Shown here piece after piece: positions 52,051 to 60,856 of a stretch of DNA of 64,000 nt. The notes below the pieces were generated by a model. The model saw nothing but the letters and a program-made list of their open reading frames with translations. It was not told the DNA's origin and ran no database searches. Position 1 is the first letter of the stretch. The number at the start of each line of letters is the position of its first letter. The position numbers and the translations under genes were made by a program. The stretch is from contig CBDHHC010000006.1 of the NCBI GenBank assembly GCA_965263345.1, positions 627,783-691,782 of the forward strand. The letters are read 5' to 3'. Source of the DNA: CBDHHC01 sp965263345. GTDB lineage: Bacteria; Pseudomonadota; Alphaproteobacteria; Rhizobiales; CBDHHC01.

Positions 52051-53544
52051 TTAGGACTTTTCACACAGATCAGGTGCTAGTACTAAACCATGCCCATATA
52101 TTTTATCATATCCTTTCGGGCCCAAGTCTAGTTTTTTGAGCGACTCTACCAAATTCAATTTCGTATTTTTATCTTTCAAAGAGATTGAATTGGCAACTAT
52201 CGCAGTTACAAAAGGAACGGCAAAAGATGTTCCGGTATAGTAGCCAGCTCTGTTGTCAGGAACAGCACTAAGAACGCGTACACCTGGAGCTGCTAGGGTA
52301 ATATATTTTCCACGATTAGCCCACCTATAAACCCTTTTGTTACGATCAATTGCTGTGACAGCTACTGTTTCTGGATATGCTGCTGGGTATAATGGAGGGG
52401 AATGTCTTCCTCCATTACCTGCTGCTGCAATAATCACACCTCCTTTACGGGTTAAATCTTGAACAGCAAGTTCTAAAACTTTATTTTTAGGACCAGCAAA
52501 ACTCATATTAATAATTTTGATATTATTTTTCTCAAGCCAAGACATTGCTCTTACAATATTGAGAGCTGTCGAAATGTTTCGTTTTTTCCTATCAAATTCA
52601 AAAACATTTGCTGAAAATATTTTAGAGTTGTGCAATAGCCCTTTGATTGGACTTTGTGAATCTCCGACTAACAATGAAACAACAGCAGTGCCGTGCCAAT
52701 CATCTTGTTTTTTCTGACCTGAAGTGAAATCCTTTGTAATGAGTTTAACTGCCTTGAGACTCTGATGTGTTGTGTCAATCGATGTATCGATAACACCTAT
52801 TGAGACCGCTGAACGACATGTGCGTTGCTTATCATTCCAATGAATCAAATTCTGCGCATAACATTTTTTTGCATTACATTTTATGTTGCCTAGTTTTGCG
52901 ATACGCTCAGGTCTATTAAAGGATTGGGGGCGGAATGTCTTTTTTTTACGTTGGGACCTTTTTTTGTATTGTCTTTTTTTGTTATGTTTTTTTATTGAAT
53001 CGACAACGCATTCTAATAAGAAACATTTTTTTTGTGATGTGCGATAAATATGATTTAGTTCAAATATTCCTTTTGAAAACTTTCGTTTCAAGAATCTGCG
53101 GGCTGTTATTGTATCAAACTTTTTGGGTGTTTTTAGAAGAAATAACTGTAGATCTTTATTGTAAACTTCTGATCTGATGAGAGTGAAACCATGTTTTCTG
53201 ATTTCTTCTAACATCTGTTGTGTTAGATTTATCGCGATGATTTGATTGATAACAAATGAAGTTGCATCTGAACCAGAATGAGAGTTGGGTCTATTTTTGA
53301 CTTTCTTAAATTTCCTCGCTTTAAATTGAGAGTTTGTATCTCCGTCATCATCGTCATCGTCGTCGTCATCATCGTCGTCATCATCATCATCAGCTAAGGC
53401 ATTATCAAAAATACCTGATTGGAAAATGTCAGTTCCTTTATTAACTAAGTTTGTTAAGTCTAAAAGGAAAAAAATAATAAAGAAAATAAAAATACATGGT
53501 GGGCACGTCATCCACCACCTTGAGTTCTTAATTAAACTGTGCAT
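52051..53544 (-). CDS. subtilisin-like S8 serine protease with a poly-aspartate tract
   Basis: About 497 residues. The start at 53544 (MHSLIKNSRW) is preferred because GAGG lies six bases upstream; two earlier in-frame starts exist. A membrane anchor or signal at about 13-30 is followed by 16 consecutive aspartates near residue 51-66, then a basic propeptide-like region of about 170 residues rich in Lys and Arg. The protease domain carries the S8 triad: IGVIDTSIDTTH (Asp), DDWHGTAVVS (His) and GTSFAVPFV (Ser), plus AAAGNGGRHSPPLYPA with the oxyanion Asn. It probably acts in the periplasm or at the surface. Single gene; no obvious substrate or immunity partner. Confidence 0.88.
   Translation of the reverse strand: MHSLIKNSRWWMTCPPCIFIFFIIFFLLDLTNLVNKGTDIFQSGIFDNALADDDDDDDDDDDDDDDDGDTNSQFKARKFKKVKNRPNSHSGSDATSFVINQIIAINLTQQMLEEIRKHGFTLIRSEVYNKDLQLFLLKTPKKFDTITARRFLKRKFSKGIFELNHIYRTSQKKCFLLECVVDSIKKHNKKRQYKKRSQRKKKTFRPQSFNRPERIAKLGNIKCNAKKCYAQNLIHWNDKQRTCRSAVSIGVIDTSIDTTHQSLKAVKLITKDFTSGQKKQDDWHGTAVVSLLVGDSQSPIKGLLHNSKIFSANVFEFDRKKRNISTALNIVRAMSWLEKNNIKIINMSFAGPKNKVLELAVQDLTRKGGVIIAAAGNGGRHSPPLYPAAYPETVAVTAIDRNKRVYRWANRGKYITLAAPGVRVLSAVPDNRAGYYTGTSFAVPFVTAIVANSISLKDKNTKLNLVESLKKLDLGPKGYDKIYGHGLVLAPDLCEKS
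53343..53390. repeat. GAY codon run encoding 16 aspartates
   Basis: Sixteen consecutive GTC/ATC triplets on the plus strand, read as GAC/GAT on the minus strand inside the S8 protease gene. The run mixes both codons irregularly, so it has been kept as protein sequence and is not a fresh slippage product. Confidence 0.95.
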
Positions 53545-53740
53545 TTCCATCCTCACTTAAAAACTTATCTGATACAAAAACGATCTACTTCAGTTTTTAT
53601 TCCATGAAAAAAAATAAAAAAATATATGGAATAGATCCTATGGGTTGAGCGTTGTCTCATGGCAAGTCAGGCAGTCTATGTTTTTCAGCTGCACTTGCAG
53701 GAATGAAACATTAAATCAGCAATTACATAGGACTAAAGTA

Positions 53741-54799
53741 ATGTCTATAGGAAATATGATTACACAAGACCGTCTCAATAAAATTAAACTTGCTTATACA
53801 ACTCGTCGTGTCCCTTTAAATGCAATACAATCTTATGAATTAGAAGGGTGGTCTCCAGAACCGGGCGACTTGATGTTAGCTCGTATTAAAATGTTAGGCC
53901 AGCATAAAAAACTACAATTGCGTAATGGTAGAAAAGCGGATCTATTTTTGGAAGATGAAATTGTCATATCATGTGGAAACCGATATGCAACGGATCAATT
54001 CGAAGCGATCATAGATCCTTTAAAGTTACCAAAGGATATGGTTGCAGGTGGCGGTGTTGCATCCAACATGATATGTGCACATAATACGATGGCAACTCCA
54101 ACACAACTTGAGCCACTTGGTGTCCTTATTGATGAAAGAGGGCATAAGCTTAATCTAAAGCATTTTAAAATTTCAAAACCTCAAACAAAAAAACCTATTA
54201 CAACGATCGTTGTCGCAGGCACGAGTATGAACTCAGGAAAGACAACAACAGCAGCCTCAGTCGTACATGGTCTTTCAAAATCTGGATATAAAGTTGGTTA
54301 TGCAAAACTCACTGGTACGGGGGCGGGCGGTGACCCATGGCTCATGAAAGATTGTGGTGCAAGGTCAGTGTTGGATTTTACTGATGCAGGATATGCCAGT
54401 ACTTATATGGTTCCAAAGCATGAGTTGGAGTGTTTAACGCATGACCTTATTGATAAGCTTGCTGAAAATGGTTGTGAAATTGCGGTTGTTGAAATCGCGG
54501 ATGGTGTACAACATTTTGAAACCTCAGAACTGCTTTTGTTTAGTTCCCTTAGGTTGAGAACACATGGTGTGTTTTTTGCTGCATATGACTCAATGGGGGC
54601 TATTCAGGGCATTAATTGGCTTAAAAATGCTGGTTATAACGTATTAGCTTTGAGTGGTGTTATCACTTCATCGGCTTTAGCACGTCGGGAAGCAGGTAAT
54701 TGTTTAAATATTCCTATTGTTACGCCATTTGAATTGCAGAAAAATAAAACTGCAGAAGATATTGCTCTTGGTTCACTCAAACTTGCATGTGCTGTGTAA
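53741..54799 (+). CDS. P-loop NTPase, BioD/MobB/DUF1611-like
   Basis: About 352 residues from the ATG at 53741 (MSIGNMITQD); an earlier TTG at 53645 is in frame but unsupported. Residues 1-140 are a substrate-binding-like N-terminal part (PEPGDLMLARI, GGVASNMICAHN). A P-loop domain follows: VVAGTSMNSGKTTTAASVVHGL (GxxxxxGKT), then YAKLTGTGAGGDPWLMKDCGA and VVEIADGVQHFETSELL, resembling dethiobiotin-synthetase and MobB-like SIMIBI NTPases and the DUF1611 group. Substrate unknown. Its stop overlaps the start of the ABC-like gene (TAATG), so the two proteins are made together. Confidence 0.7.
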   Translation: MSIGNMITQDRLNKIKLAYTTRRVPLNAIQSYELEGWSPEPGDLMLARIKMLGQHKKLQLRNGRKADLFLEDEIVISCGNRYATDQFEAIIDPLKLPKDMVAGGGVASNMICAHNTMATPTQLEPLGVLIDERGHKLNLKHFKISKPQTKKPITTIVVAGTSMNSGKTTTAASVVHGLSKSGYKVGYAKLTGTGAGGDPWLMKDCGARSVLDFTDAGYASTYMVPKHELECLTHDLIDKLAENGCEIAVVEIADGVQHFETSELLLFSSLRLRTHGVFFAAYDSMGAIQGINWLKNAGYNVLALSGVITSSALARREAGNCLNIPIVTPFELQKNKTAEDIALGSLKLACAV

Positions 54800-56553
54800 T
54801 GCTACCTTATATTTTTGGAGCTGACCGCGGTAAACACTTTTGCATTTTAGTTATGAATGGTATTGCTCAAGCAGTTGCCGCTGTCACGATGTCTTTACTC
54901 CTTAGTTCAGAATTGAGGAGTAAAGATAAAGAAGAATTCCTCCAACATGACTTATTGATGTGTCTTTTAGGATTAAGTCTTTTGATTATTATACTAAGGG
55001 CATTTGAACGGAGTTTGGCGGAGAACATTGGTCAATCCTATGTGACCTCCTGCCGGACACGTTTCTTTGAGGTGATCGCAAGTTCTCCACTACATGGTGG
55101 AGTTACAGGTCGTCAAGGTATATTGATGACGCGATTGGTAACAGACTTAACGTCAATGAAAAATTGGGTGGGTTTTGGTTTATCAAAACTAACCGTTTCA
55201 TTTTTTTCTGTTGGTGGAGCTATTATTGCTCTTTATCTTATGAACACTTCCATAGCTATCTCTGCAATTACAGCTATTGTTTTCGTTTTATTCATAGGAA
55301 GTCTCTCAAGTGTAATTTTACGTTCTAAGATACGTCAATCAAGAAAACTAAGAGGGCGCTTATCTGCAGGTATTGGTGAAATTGCCGCTGCGAGAGGTTT
55401 ATCTTTACATTTTAATCGAATTCATAAGGATAAACGAAAATTCCGTAGTTTAAGTAAGGATATGAGTGGTGCTCTTGTTCAAAGAAATTTTTGGACAGGA
55501 CTCATGAGAGCTTTGCCAGAATTAATTATGCCTCTCACTTTTTTTCTTATGATATGGATGAGCCTTTATCTAGATCAGTCCTCAAAAGTTGATCCAATTG
55601 TATTTGCCACAAGTCTTTTTATGATTGGTTTGGTTATGCTTCCTTTGAGTGACGTGATGCTTGGAATTGAATATTATTTATCTTATCGAGAAGGACGTTT
55701 CAGACTCTTAAGTGCGATTAAAAGAAATCAATCAATTTATATCAGCGCAAAACAAGAGAACACTGTAAATAAGACTCCTTTCAATCTGAAATTGAGCAAT
55801 ATGAAATTGCCTGGTTGCAAAAAAGGTTTGGTTTTATCGGTTAAGTCTGGTGAAGCAACTTTAATCACAAGCGATAAAACAGATATGGTTGATAATTTAT
55901 TCTATCGAATTGCTGGATTAAGTCTAGATATTTTACAAAAACGTGACGTTCAAAATAATTCAAATACTCAATTTTTTAAGATCTGGAACTTTATCCGCCC
56001 CTCTAAAATACAAAATGAATTTGTAAAAACAATATCCATAAATGATATCGATATTTTAGAGATGGCAAGTGAAGACTGGCATTCCTATGTGAAACTGATC
56101 TCGAAGGATTTACCCCTCATTAAAGGGAGTATTCGAAAGAATGTCGCTTATGGTGTTGATAAATTATCCAATGCAAACCTTATTGAAACTCTCAAAATTT
56201 GTGGGATTGATGATGCAGAGCCCGAATATAAAGCCCGTGGTCACCAGACACGCTTGCATGAAGATGGTAAAAATATTTCCAAGAGTTTAAGGGCTCGTAT
56301 CGCCTTAGCCAGGGCGGTTGTTACAAAACCGAGCTTATTGTTGGTGAACCATCCGACCTTTTTGACAGATAAAAAAGCGAAAGATGCGTTGTTTAATGTT
56401 ATCAATAAAACGAATATCGCCATTCTTATGTTTGGCATTCAAGACTATCACTATGATCGTTGGACAAATATTTATTGTCTTGATGAAAATGGTCTCAAAT
56501 CTCAGGCACACCAGAGCACACGTTTATCCACAAAATTGAGAGCAACACTATAA
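54799..56553 (+). CDS. ABC-exporter-like protein with degenerate nucleotide-binding domain
   Basis: About 584 residues. The first 330 form an exporter-type transmembrane domain with about six helices (FCILVMNGIAQAVAAVTMSLLL and onward, including SRKLRGRLSAGIGEIAAARGLSLHFNR as a coupling region). The C-terminal part is arranged like an ABC ATPase but the key motifs are lost: the Walker A site reads ITSDKTDMVDN (about 356-366) with no GxxGxGKS; the signature position reads NISKSLRARIALARAV in place of LSGGQ; Walker B reads SLLLVNHPTF with no Asp-Glu. It is therefore probably a pseudo-ATPase. Start at 54799 by TAATG coupling to the P-loop gene, which could supply nucleotide hydrolysis; that is inference. 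Confidence 0.8.
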   Translation: MLPYIFGADRGKHFCILVMNGIAQAVAAVTMSLLLSSELRSKDKEEFLQHDLLMCLLGLSLLIIILRAFERSLAENIGQSYVTSCRTRFFEVIASSPLHGGVTGRQGILMTRLVTDLTSMKNWVGFGLSKLTVSFFSVGGAIIALYLMNTSIAISAITAIVFVLFIGSLSSVILRSKIRQSRKLRGRLSAGIGEIAAARGLSLHFNRIHKDKRKFRSLSKDMSGALVQRNFWTGLMRALPELIMPLTFFLMIWMSLYLDQSSKVDPIVFATSLFMIGLVMLPLSDVMLGIEYYLSYREGRFRLLSAIKRNQSIYISAKQENTVNKTPFNLKLSNMKLPGCKKGLVLSVKSGEATLITSDKTDMVDNLFYRIAGLSLDILQKRDVQNNSNTQFFKIWNFIRPSKIQNEFVKTISINDIDILEMASEDWHSYVKLISKDLPLIKGSIRKNVAYGVDKLSNANLIETLKICGIDDAEPEYKARGHQTRLHEDGKNISKSLRARIALARAVVTKPSLLLVNHPTFLTDKKAKDALFNVINKTNIAILMFGIQDYHYDRWTNIYCLDENGLKSQAHQSTRLSTKLRATL

Positions 56554-56570
56554 TTTATAGACAATGGCTG

Positions 56571-57365
56571 TTATTTCCAGCCATTATCTATCGCTTTTGT
56601 TTCTTTATCAAAATCTAATGCTTTTCCAACCATCTCTTCGTCAATAAAACTGCTTAAACTTCCTAATCCAGTTCCTGATGCCGGACGAAAATTATCTACA
56701 CTTTTAGGTGCAGGTGCATGGGCAACTTTGAGCTTTATGAGCCATTTCCCATTGTTTTGACGACAAGCGACACCAAGGGAGGCGGTCACTTTGGGAATTG
56801 CTGTTTCAAATTCACGGCAATATTTTTTATTCTTACTAATGAATGTATGTAATGAGACGATAAAACCTTTTTTTCCATTTGGAGCGTACCAAGATATACT
56901 TTTCTCACTTGGGAGCGTTTCAAGAGCCTTATGCAAAACACCATTTGCATATAGTTTGTCCGTTTTTGCTAAGATCAGGTCAGATTGATCATTTGACTGT
57001 TGCCCTAGATATACCCCGCTTCCTATCCCTACAACAAGCAGAGTCGCTGCAGCTATACTGGGGGCAGGGGCTAGAAACGGTTGCACCATATCTTTGCTGA
57101 AACCCGTTATTGTATCTAACAGCGATTTTTTGTTGGTGATATTCTTATGATTATTTATCAAATCTTTTAGGTTATCTGGAATTGGATCTTGAATGGCTTG
57201 TGAATAGGCTGTGCTTAAATCTCTGCCTGTACGTTCATAAATAGATAATCGTTTTCTTAAGGCAGGATCTGATTTGAGTTTTTCTTCAATGGTTTGTCTT
57301 TGTGCAGGTGAAAGTTCATGATCCACATATGCCATAAGTGTTTCATCTGTAATATTTTGTGCCAT
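56571..57365 (-). CDS. membrane-bound anti-sigma factor
   Basis: 264 residues. The N-terminal 45 residues (DETLMAYVDHELSPAQRQTIEEKLKSDPALRKRL, read in parts) are the sigma-binding anti-sigma domain; the zinc-finger HxxxCxxC is absent. A transmembrane helix lies at about 100-120 (PAPSIAAATLLVVGIGSGVYLG). The C-terminal 140 residues are periplasmic (WYAPNGKKGFIVSLHTF and CREFETAIPKVTASLGVACR) and may sense a signal. Three bases after the sigma factor gene, so co-expressed. Confidence 0.88.
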   Translation of the reverse strand: MAQNITDETLMAYVDHELSPAQRQTIEEKLKSDPALRKRLSIYERTGRDLSTAYSQAIQDPIPDNLKDLINNHKNITNKKSLLDTITGFSKDMVQPFLAPAPSIAAATLLVVGIGSGVYLGQQSNDQSDLILAKTDKLYANGVLHKALETLPSEKSISWYAPNGKKGFIVSLHTFISKNKKYCREFETAIPKVTASLGVACRQNNGKWLIKLKVAHAPAPKSVDNFRPASGTGLGSLSSFIDEEMVGKALDFDKETKAIDNGWK

Positions 57366-57368
57366 ATT

Positions 57369-57863
57369 TTAACACCCTCTATTCATTCGCTCGAATAATA
57401 TTTTTCGAGCACGTGATAATCGGCTCATGACAGTTCCTACAGGTACTTCAACGACTTCTGAAGCTTCTTTATAAGACAAACCATCCACACAAACCAAAGC
57501 AACTACAATTCTTTGTTCCAGGGGTAACTCAGAAATATAATTTCTGACCTGTTCTAATTCCAAATGTATTTCAGCAGGATTCTCTATGCTAAATTCTCTA
57601 AGGTTTTCCGTATCGATATCCTCAGAGGATTCATAGCGCTCACGAGCAGAACGCTTTTTATCAATCCAAAGGTTTTGGGCTATGCGAAACATCCAGCTAT
57701 CTAGCCGGGTTCCTTCCTGCCATTGATGAATTTTATCAAGTGCCCGGACACATGTGTCCTGCACTAATTCATCACCATCTTCCATACCGCCAGTTAATGC
57801 ATAAGCGAAACGTCTGAGCCTCGGTAATAACTGTACGATCTGGTTCTGAATCTGTTGCGTCAA
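57369..57863 (-). CDS. ECF sigma factor
   Basis: 164 residues. Region 2: LLPRLRRFAYALTGGMEDGDELVQDTCVRAL and WMFRIAQNLWIDKKR. Region 4: LPLEQRIVVALVCVDGLSYKEASEVVEVPVGTVMSRLSRARKIL. The start is TTG at 57863 with AGGAG seven bases upstream. It precedes its anti-sigma by three bases. A GGAAT-N16-CGTT element lies about 30-50 bases upstream and matches the promoter type of alphaproteobacterial stress ECF sigmas, so it probably drives its own gene. Confidence 0.93.
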   Translation of the reverse strand: MTQQIQNQIVQLLPRLRRFAYALTGGMEDGDELVQDTCVRALDKIHQWQEGTRLDSWMFRIAQNLWIDKKRSARERYESSEDIDTENLREFSIENPAEIHLELEQVRNYISELPLEQRIVVALVCVDGLSYKEASEVVEVPVGTVMSRLSRARKILFERMNRGC

Positions 57864-57890
57864 GAACCAACTCCTGCTTATTAATAAAAT

Positions 57891-57915
57891 AACGAATATC
57901 TGGGCTTTTTATTCC
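57891..57915 (-). promoter_or_regulatory. candidate ECF-type promoter of the sigma/anti-sigma operon
   Basis: On the minus strand GGAAT (57915-57911) and CGTT (57894-57891) are separated by 16 bases, close to the GGAAC-N16/17-CGTT consensus of stress-type ECF promoters in Alphaproteobacteria. Located 28 bases before the sigma factor start. Confidence 0.65.
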
Positions 57916-57969
57916 AAAGATTCTTTATTATTTTTAATTTTAATCGAAATACGAGAAATTATTATAAAT

Positions 57970-59055
57970 ATGCTAAAATTGAAACTTTTATCTCCATTCT
58001 GGATCATTATCGTTAATATAGCTCTGTCTCTATGTTTTGTCAGTTTAGTGTTTGGTGAAGAAAAAACAAAAGACCTTTCAAAACTAAGTAAACAAGCTGT
58101 GTCATATTTGTTAACACAACAAAAAGCCTCAGGTTTATTCGAATATGATTTTGATTTTGGTCATGGTCGATCAACTGGAAAAGATAGCCTTGTTCGTCAG
58201 GCTGGAACTTTATTTTCTCTGGCTGAGTATTATAGCTTGTACCCTTCCTTAAAAGTTGAGCAGGCTCTGGTCAGAGGTTTAAATGCTCTAGATTTATATT
58301 CAACTGAATTAACAGATGGTTCAAAACAGTTGGTTTCAGGTGGGGTGGAAACTGTAAAAATACGAACAGGGGCAACTGCACTCGCTTTACTTACAGAATT
58401 ATTATATTTCAGGGCTAGTGGAAATGGGCAGTTCGAAAAGGCAAGAACAAAATGGTTGAATGGCCTTTTATCCTTAAGGATACATAATAAAGGCTTTTCA
58501 ACGACCCCAAAGAAAGCAAAAGAGTCACCATACTTTAGTGGTGAAGCTTGGTTGGCATTGGCACATTATGTTGAAACTTTTGATGATTTAGAAATTCAGA
58601 AAGAATTAGAAGTATTAGATCAGTATTTCATACAAGAATATAATAAGTCACCCCACATAGGTTTTTATCATTGGGGAATAATGGCAGCCTTAATTCGTTT
58701 TTATACAACACAAGATCTTAAATTCTTAGACTTTATTAAAACTCAAACTGTAATATTTCTCGAAAAGCTAAGACCAAAATATAATCCAAGGTCTAATAGT
58801 TGTTATTCTCTAGAGGGCCTTATCCCTGCACACAAAATTTTATTAGACAAACGTAAGGCTCATAAAATTTTTCTATTAAAATTACAAAAGCGTATTCAAA
58901 GGGAATTGGCTAAGGTTATTCGTCTGCAAATTAAATATAATTCTAAAACAAAAAACTTTTATGGAGCCTTTTATTCTAATAGCAAAAGACAATATACTCG
59001 AATTGACTATACGCAACATTGTTTGTCTGCGTTTTTAAAAACACAGCGTGAATGA
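57970..59055 (+). CDS. exported (alpha/alpha)-toroid-like protein of unknown function
   Basis: 361 residues. Signal or anchor at about 5-30 (PFWIIIVNIALSLCFVSLVFG). The mature part is almost all helical with repeated QTGSLFSLAEYY-like hairpins: AVSYLLTQQKASGLFEYDFDFGHG, VRQAGTLFSLAEYYSLYPS, IRTGATALALLTELLYF and FSGEAWLALAHYVETFD. This is the layout of (alpha/alpha)6 toroids such as prenyltransferase/squalene-cyclase repeats and some glycan-acting enzymes. An RQAGTLFSLAEYY motif and a late THxD/HWGIMAALIRFY part are the most conserved-looking. No catalytic residues can be assigned. It is divergent from the sigma factor operon, 106 bases away. Confidence 0.6.
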   Translation: MLKLKLLSPFWIIIVNIALSLCFVSLVFGEEKTKDLSKLSKQAVSYLLTQQKASGLFEYDFDFGHGRSTGKDSLVRQAGTLFSLAEYYSLYPSLKVEQALVRGLNALDLYSTELTDGSKQLVSGGVETVKIRTGATALALLTELLYFRASGNGQFEKARTKWLNGLLSLRIHNKGFSTTPKKAKESPYFSGEAWLALAHYVETFDDLEIQKELEVLDQYFIQEYNKSPHIGFYHWGIMAALIRFYTTQDLKFLDFIKTQTVIFLEKLRPKYNPRSNSCYSLEGLIPAHKILLDKRKAHKIFLLKLQKRIQRELAKVIRLQIKYNSKTKNFYGAFYSNSKRQYTRIDYTQHCLSAFLKTQRE

Positions 59056-59355
59056 CAAAGAGTAGTAGATCGTAGGTCGTATACTCTTTTGGAATAAATT
59101 TCCGAAGAATAGCCAGCAATTGTTATTTTAATTTTTCTCATCCATTGTTTTTATTTGAGCTGAAGAGATGGTGATAGTGTAATCTGGATATCGATTGTAC
59201 AGAAATGCTTTGCCTTACCTTGTCTTTTAAGCAAGGGTCTTTTCAGCTTCGGGAAATGCGCGGTGCACAATCGTGCTTGCCCACCTATATTATGAGTAAC
59301 TCAGAATATAGGTGGGTGTTTTGGCCCCATTCATATACGGGAAAAATAGTTATTC
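59056..59355. other. intergenic region with a long perfect inverted repeat
   Basis: 300 bases between convergent genes. It holds a 12-bp perfect inverted repeat: CCCACCTATATT (59280-59291) and AATATAGGTGGG (59305-59316), 13-base loop, followed on the plus strand by TGTTTTGG. It probably ends transcription. The 80 bases before it are less AT-rich than the surroundings (for example GAAATGCGCGGTGCACAATC) but contain no frame or recognised RNA. Confidence 0.6.
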
Positions 59356-60339
59356 TCAAGTATTCACATTTACAACGAGACGGCCTCGGACTTTGCCTTC
59401 TAGGAGGTCAGGGGCAGTTGCGATGACGTTGCTTAAAGGAATTTCGTTGGACAGGCTTTCTAGTTTTGATATGTCTAAATCTGTTCCTAAACGTTGCCAG
59501 GCTTGCATACGGATATCCTTAGGTGCCATTACACTGTCTATGCCAGCTAAGGTTACGCCTCTTAAAATGAAGGGAGCTACTGTTGCAGGGAAGTCCATAC
59601 CGCCTGCAAGACCACATGCAGTGACGACACCGCCATATTTTGTTGAGGCGCAGATGTTCGCAAGGGTTGTGCTGCCGACTGTGTCTACCGCTCCAGCCCA
59701 TCGTTCTTTGGCGAGTGGGCGGCCAGCTTCTGAAAATGCACTTCTGGGCATGACTTCAGAGGCCCCTAGACTTTTAAGATATGGTTCTTCTTCAATGCGG
59801 CCTGTAATGGCGACAACCTGATAACCTAATTTTGAGAGCAAGGCAATTGCTACACTGCCGACGCCACCAGAGCTTCCTGACACGATAATTTCACCTTTGT
59901 CTGGTGTTATACCGTGTTTCTCTAGCGCTAGAATACAGAGCATGGCTGTGTAGCCGGCAGTTCCGATTTCCATGGCTTGTTTGGAGGTGAAATTATTTGG
60001 CAATGGGATTAGCCAGTCACCTTTCAGTCTGGCTTTTTGGGCATAGCCGCCCCAGTGTTTTTCACCTACACCCCAGCCATTTAAGACGACATAGTCACCG
60101 ACTGCAAACTCTGGATTACTTGTTTGGGTGACTTTGCCTGCTAGATCAACTCCTGGGACCAAAGGGAAGGTGCGAATAATAGGGGACTTTCCTGTGATTG
60201 CTAGTGCGTCTTTGTAGTTGATGGTTGAATATTCAACATCAATTGTGACATCGCCTTCAGGAAGTTGGCTTTCGTCTATATCCTGAATAGTTGCATGATA
60301 TCCTGTATCGTCCTTATTTATCAGAATGCCCTTGAACAT
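59356..60339 (-). CDS. acuI: acrylyl-CoA reductase (AcuI/YhdH-type medium-chain dehydrogenase)
   Basis: 327 residues. NADPH-dependent reduction of acryloyl-CoA to propionyl-CoA, a detoxifying step in dimethylsulphoniopropionate and acrylate use. Seen: VEYSTINYKDALAITGKSPIIRTFPLVPGVDLAGKV (read in parts), GWGVGEKHWGGYAQ, ALEKHGITPDKGEIIVSGSSGGVGSVAIALL with the GGVGSVA NADP-binding loop, and DTVGSTTLANICASTKYGGVVTACGLAGG. No zinc-binding cysteine lobe, as usual for this subfamily. Encoded with a GFA protein and a propionyl-CoA synthetase-like gene on the same strand, which supports acrylate/propionate metabolism. Confidence 0.9.
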   Translation of the reverse strand: MFKGILINKDDTGYHATIQDIDESQLPEGDVTIDVEYSTINYKDALAITGKSPIIRTFPLVPGVDLAGKVTQTSNPEFAVGDYVVLNGWGVGEKHWGGYAQKARLKGDWLIPLPNNFTSKQAMEIGTAGYTAMLCILALEKHGITPDKGEIIVSGSSGGVGSVAIALLSKLGYQVVAITGRIEEEPYLKSLGASEVMPRSAFSEAGRPLAKERWAGAVDTVGSTTLANICASTKYGGVVTACGLAGGMDFPATVAPFILRGVTLAGIDSVMAPKDIRMQAWQRLGTDLDISKLESLSNEIPLSNVIATAPDLLEGKVRGRLVVNVNT

Positions 60340-60397
60340 CGTTCGCTTCCTTATATATATTTTTAAATTCTTTTTCTGTTACATTGTGTTTAGATGA

Positions 60398-60817
60398 TTA
60401 TTTTTTTGGCGGTAGTTTCTCATATGATTTTAGAGATTCTGGTTCTTCAAACCATGGTGCTTTTGAATCGCAAAAAATATTTTGAGATGGCCTGATATCT
60501 GGTGCATCATTTAATGTTCCTGCGGGGATTACGATGACTTTTCCTCCTTGGGCTTTCCAGGGTAAGGAGCTTCCGCATTTTTTGCAAAAACAGGTCGCAA
60601 AATATTTTGTGTCCGCAGGTTCATAGCGTCCAACATAGTCTTCGCCTTTTGTCCATTTAAACTGTTCTGGATTTACAAATAGATTAGAGGCGAATGCACT
60701 TCCTGTAAACTTCCTGCAACGTGAGCAATGACAATATTGAAAGATTCCAATATGACCTGTAATTTTGTATGAAACCCCTTCACATAAACAGTTACCATGG
60801 AGCGTATTTTCTGTCAT
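60398..60817 (-). CDS. GFA (CENP-V/GFA) family protein
   Basis: 139 residues. The zinc-binding frame is present: HGNCLCEGVSYKI, YCHCSRCRKFTGSAF and CFCKKCGSSLPW, which supply the paired cysteines. The fold is that of glutathione-dependent formaldehyde-activating enzyme, but most family members do not have this activity, so the function is open. It lies between acuI (58 bases) and the propionyl-CoA synthetase-like gene (39 bases) on the same strand, likely one operon. Confidence 0.9.
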   Translation of the reverse strand: MTENTLHGNCLCEGVSYKITGHIGIFQYCHCSRCRKFTGSAFASNLFVNPEQFKWTKGEDYVGRYEPADTKYFATCFCKKCGSSLPWKAQGGKVIVIPAGTLNDAPDIRPSQNIFCDSKAPWFEEPESLKSYEKLPPKK

Positions 60818-60856
60818 TGGAATATCCTTATTTTTAGCTATTTATGCTCAGGTAAT

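Noticed and set aside
59190..59345. 6S RNA or SRP RNA
   Set aside because: The hairpin is long but none of the conserved sequence blocks of these RNAs can be recognised.
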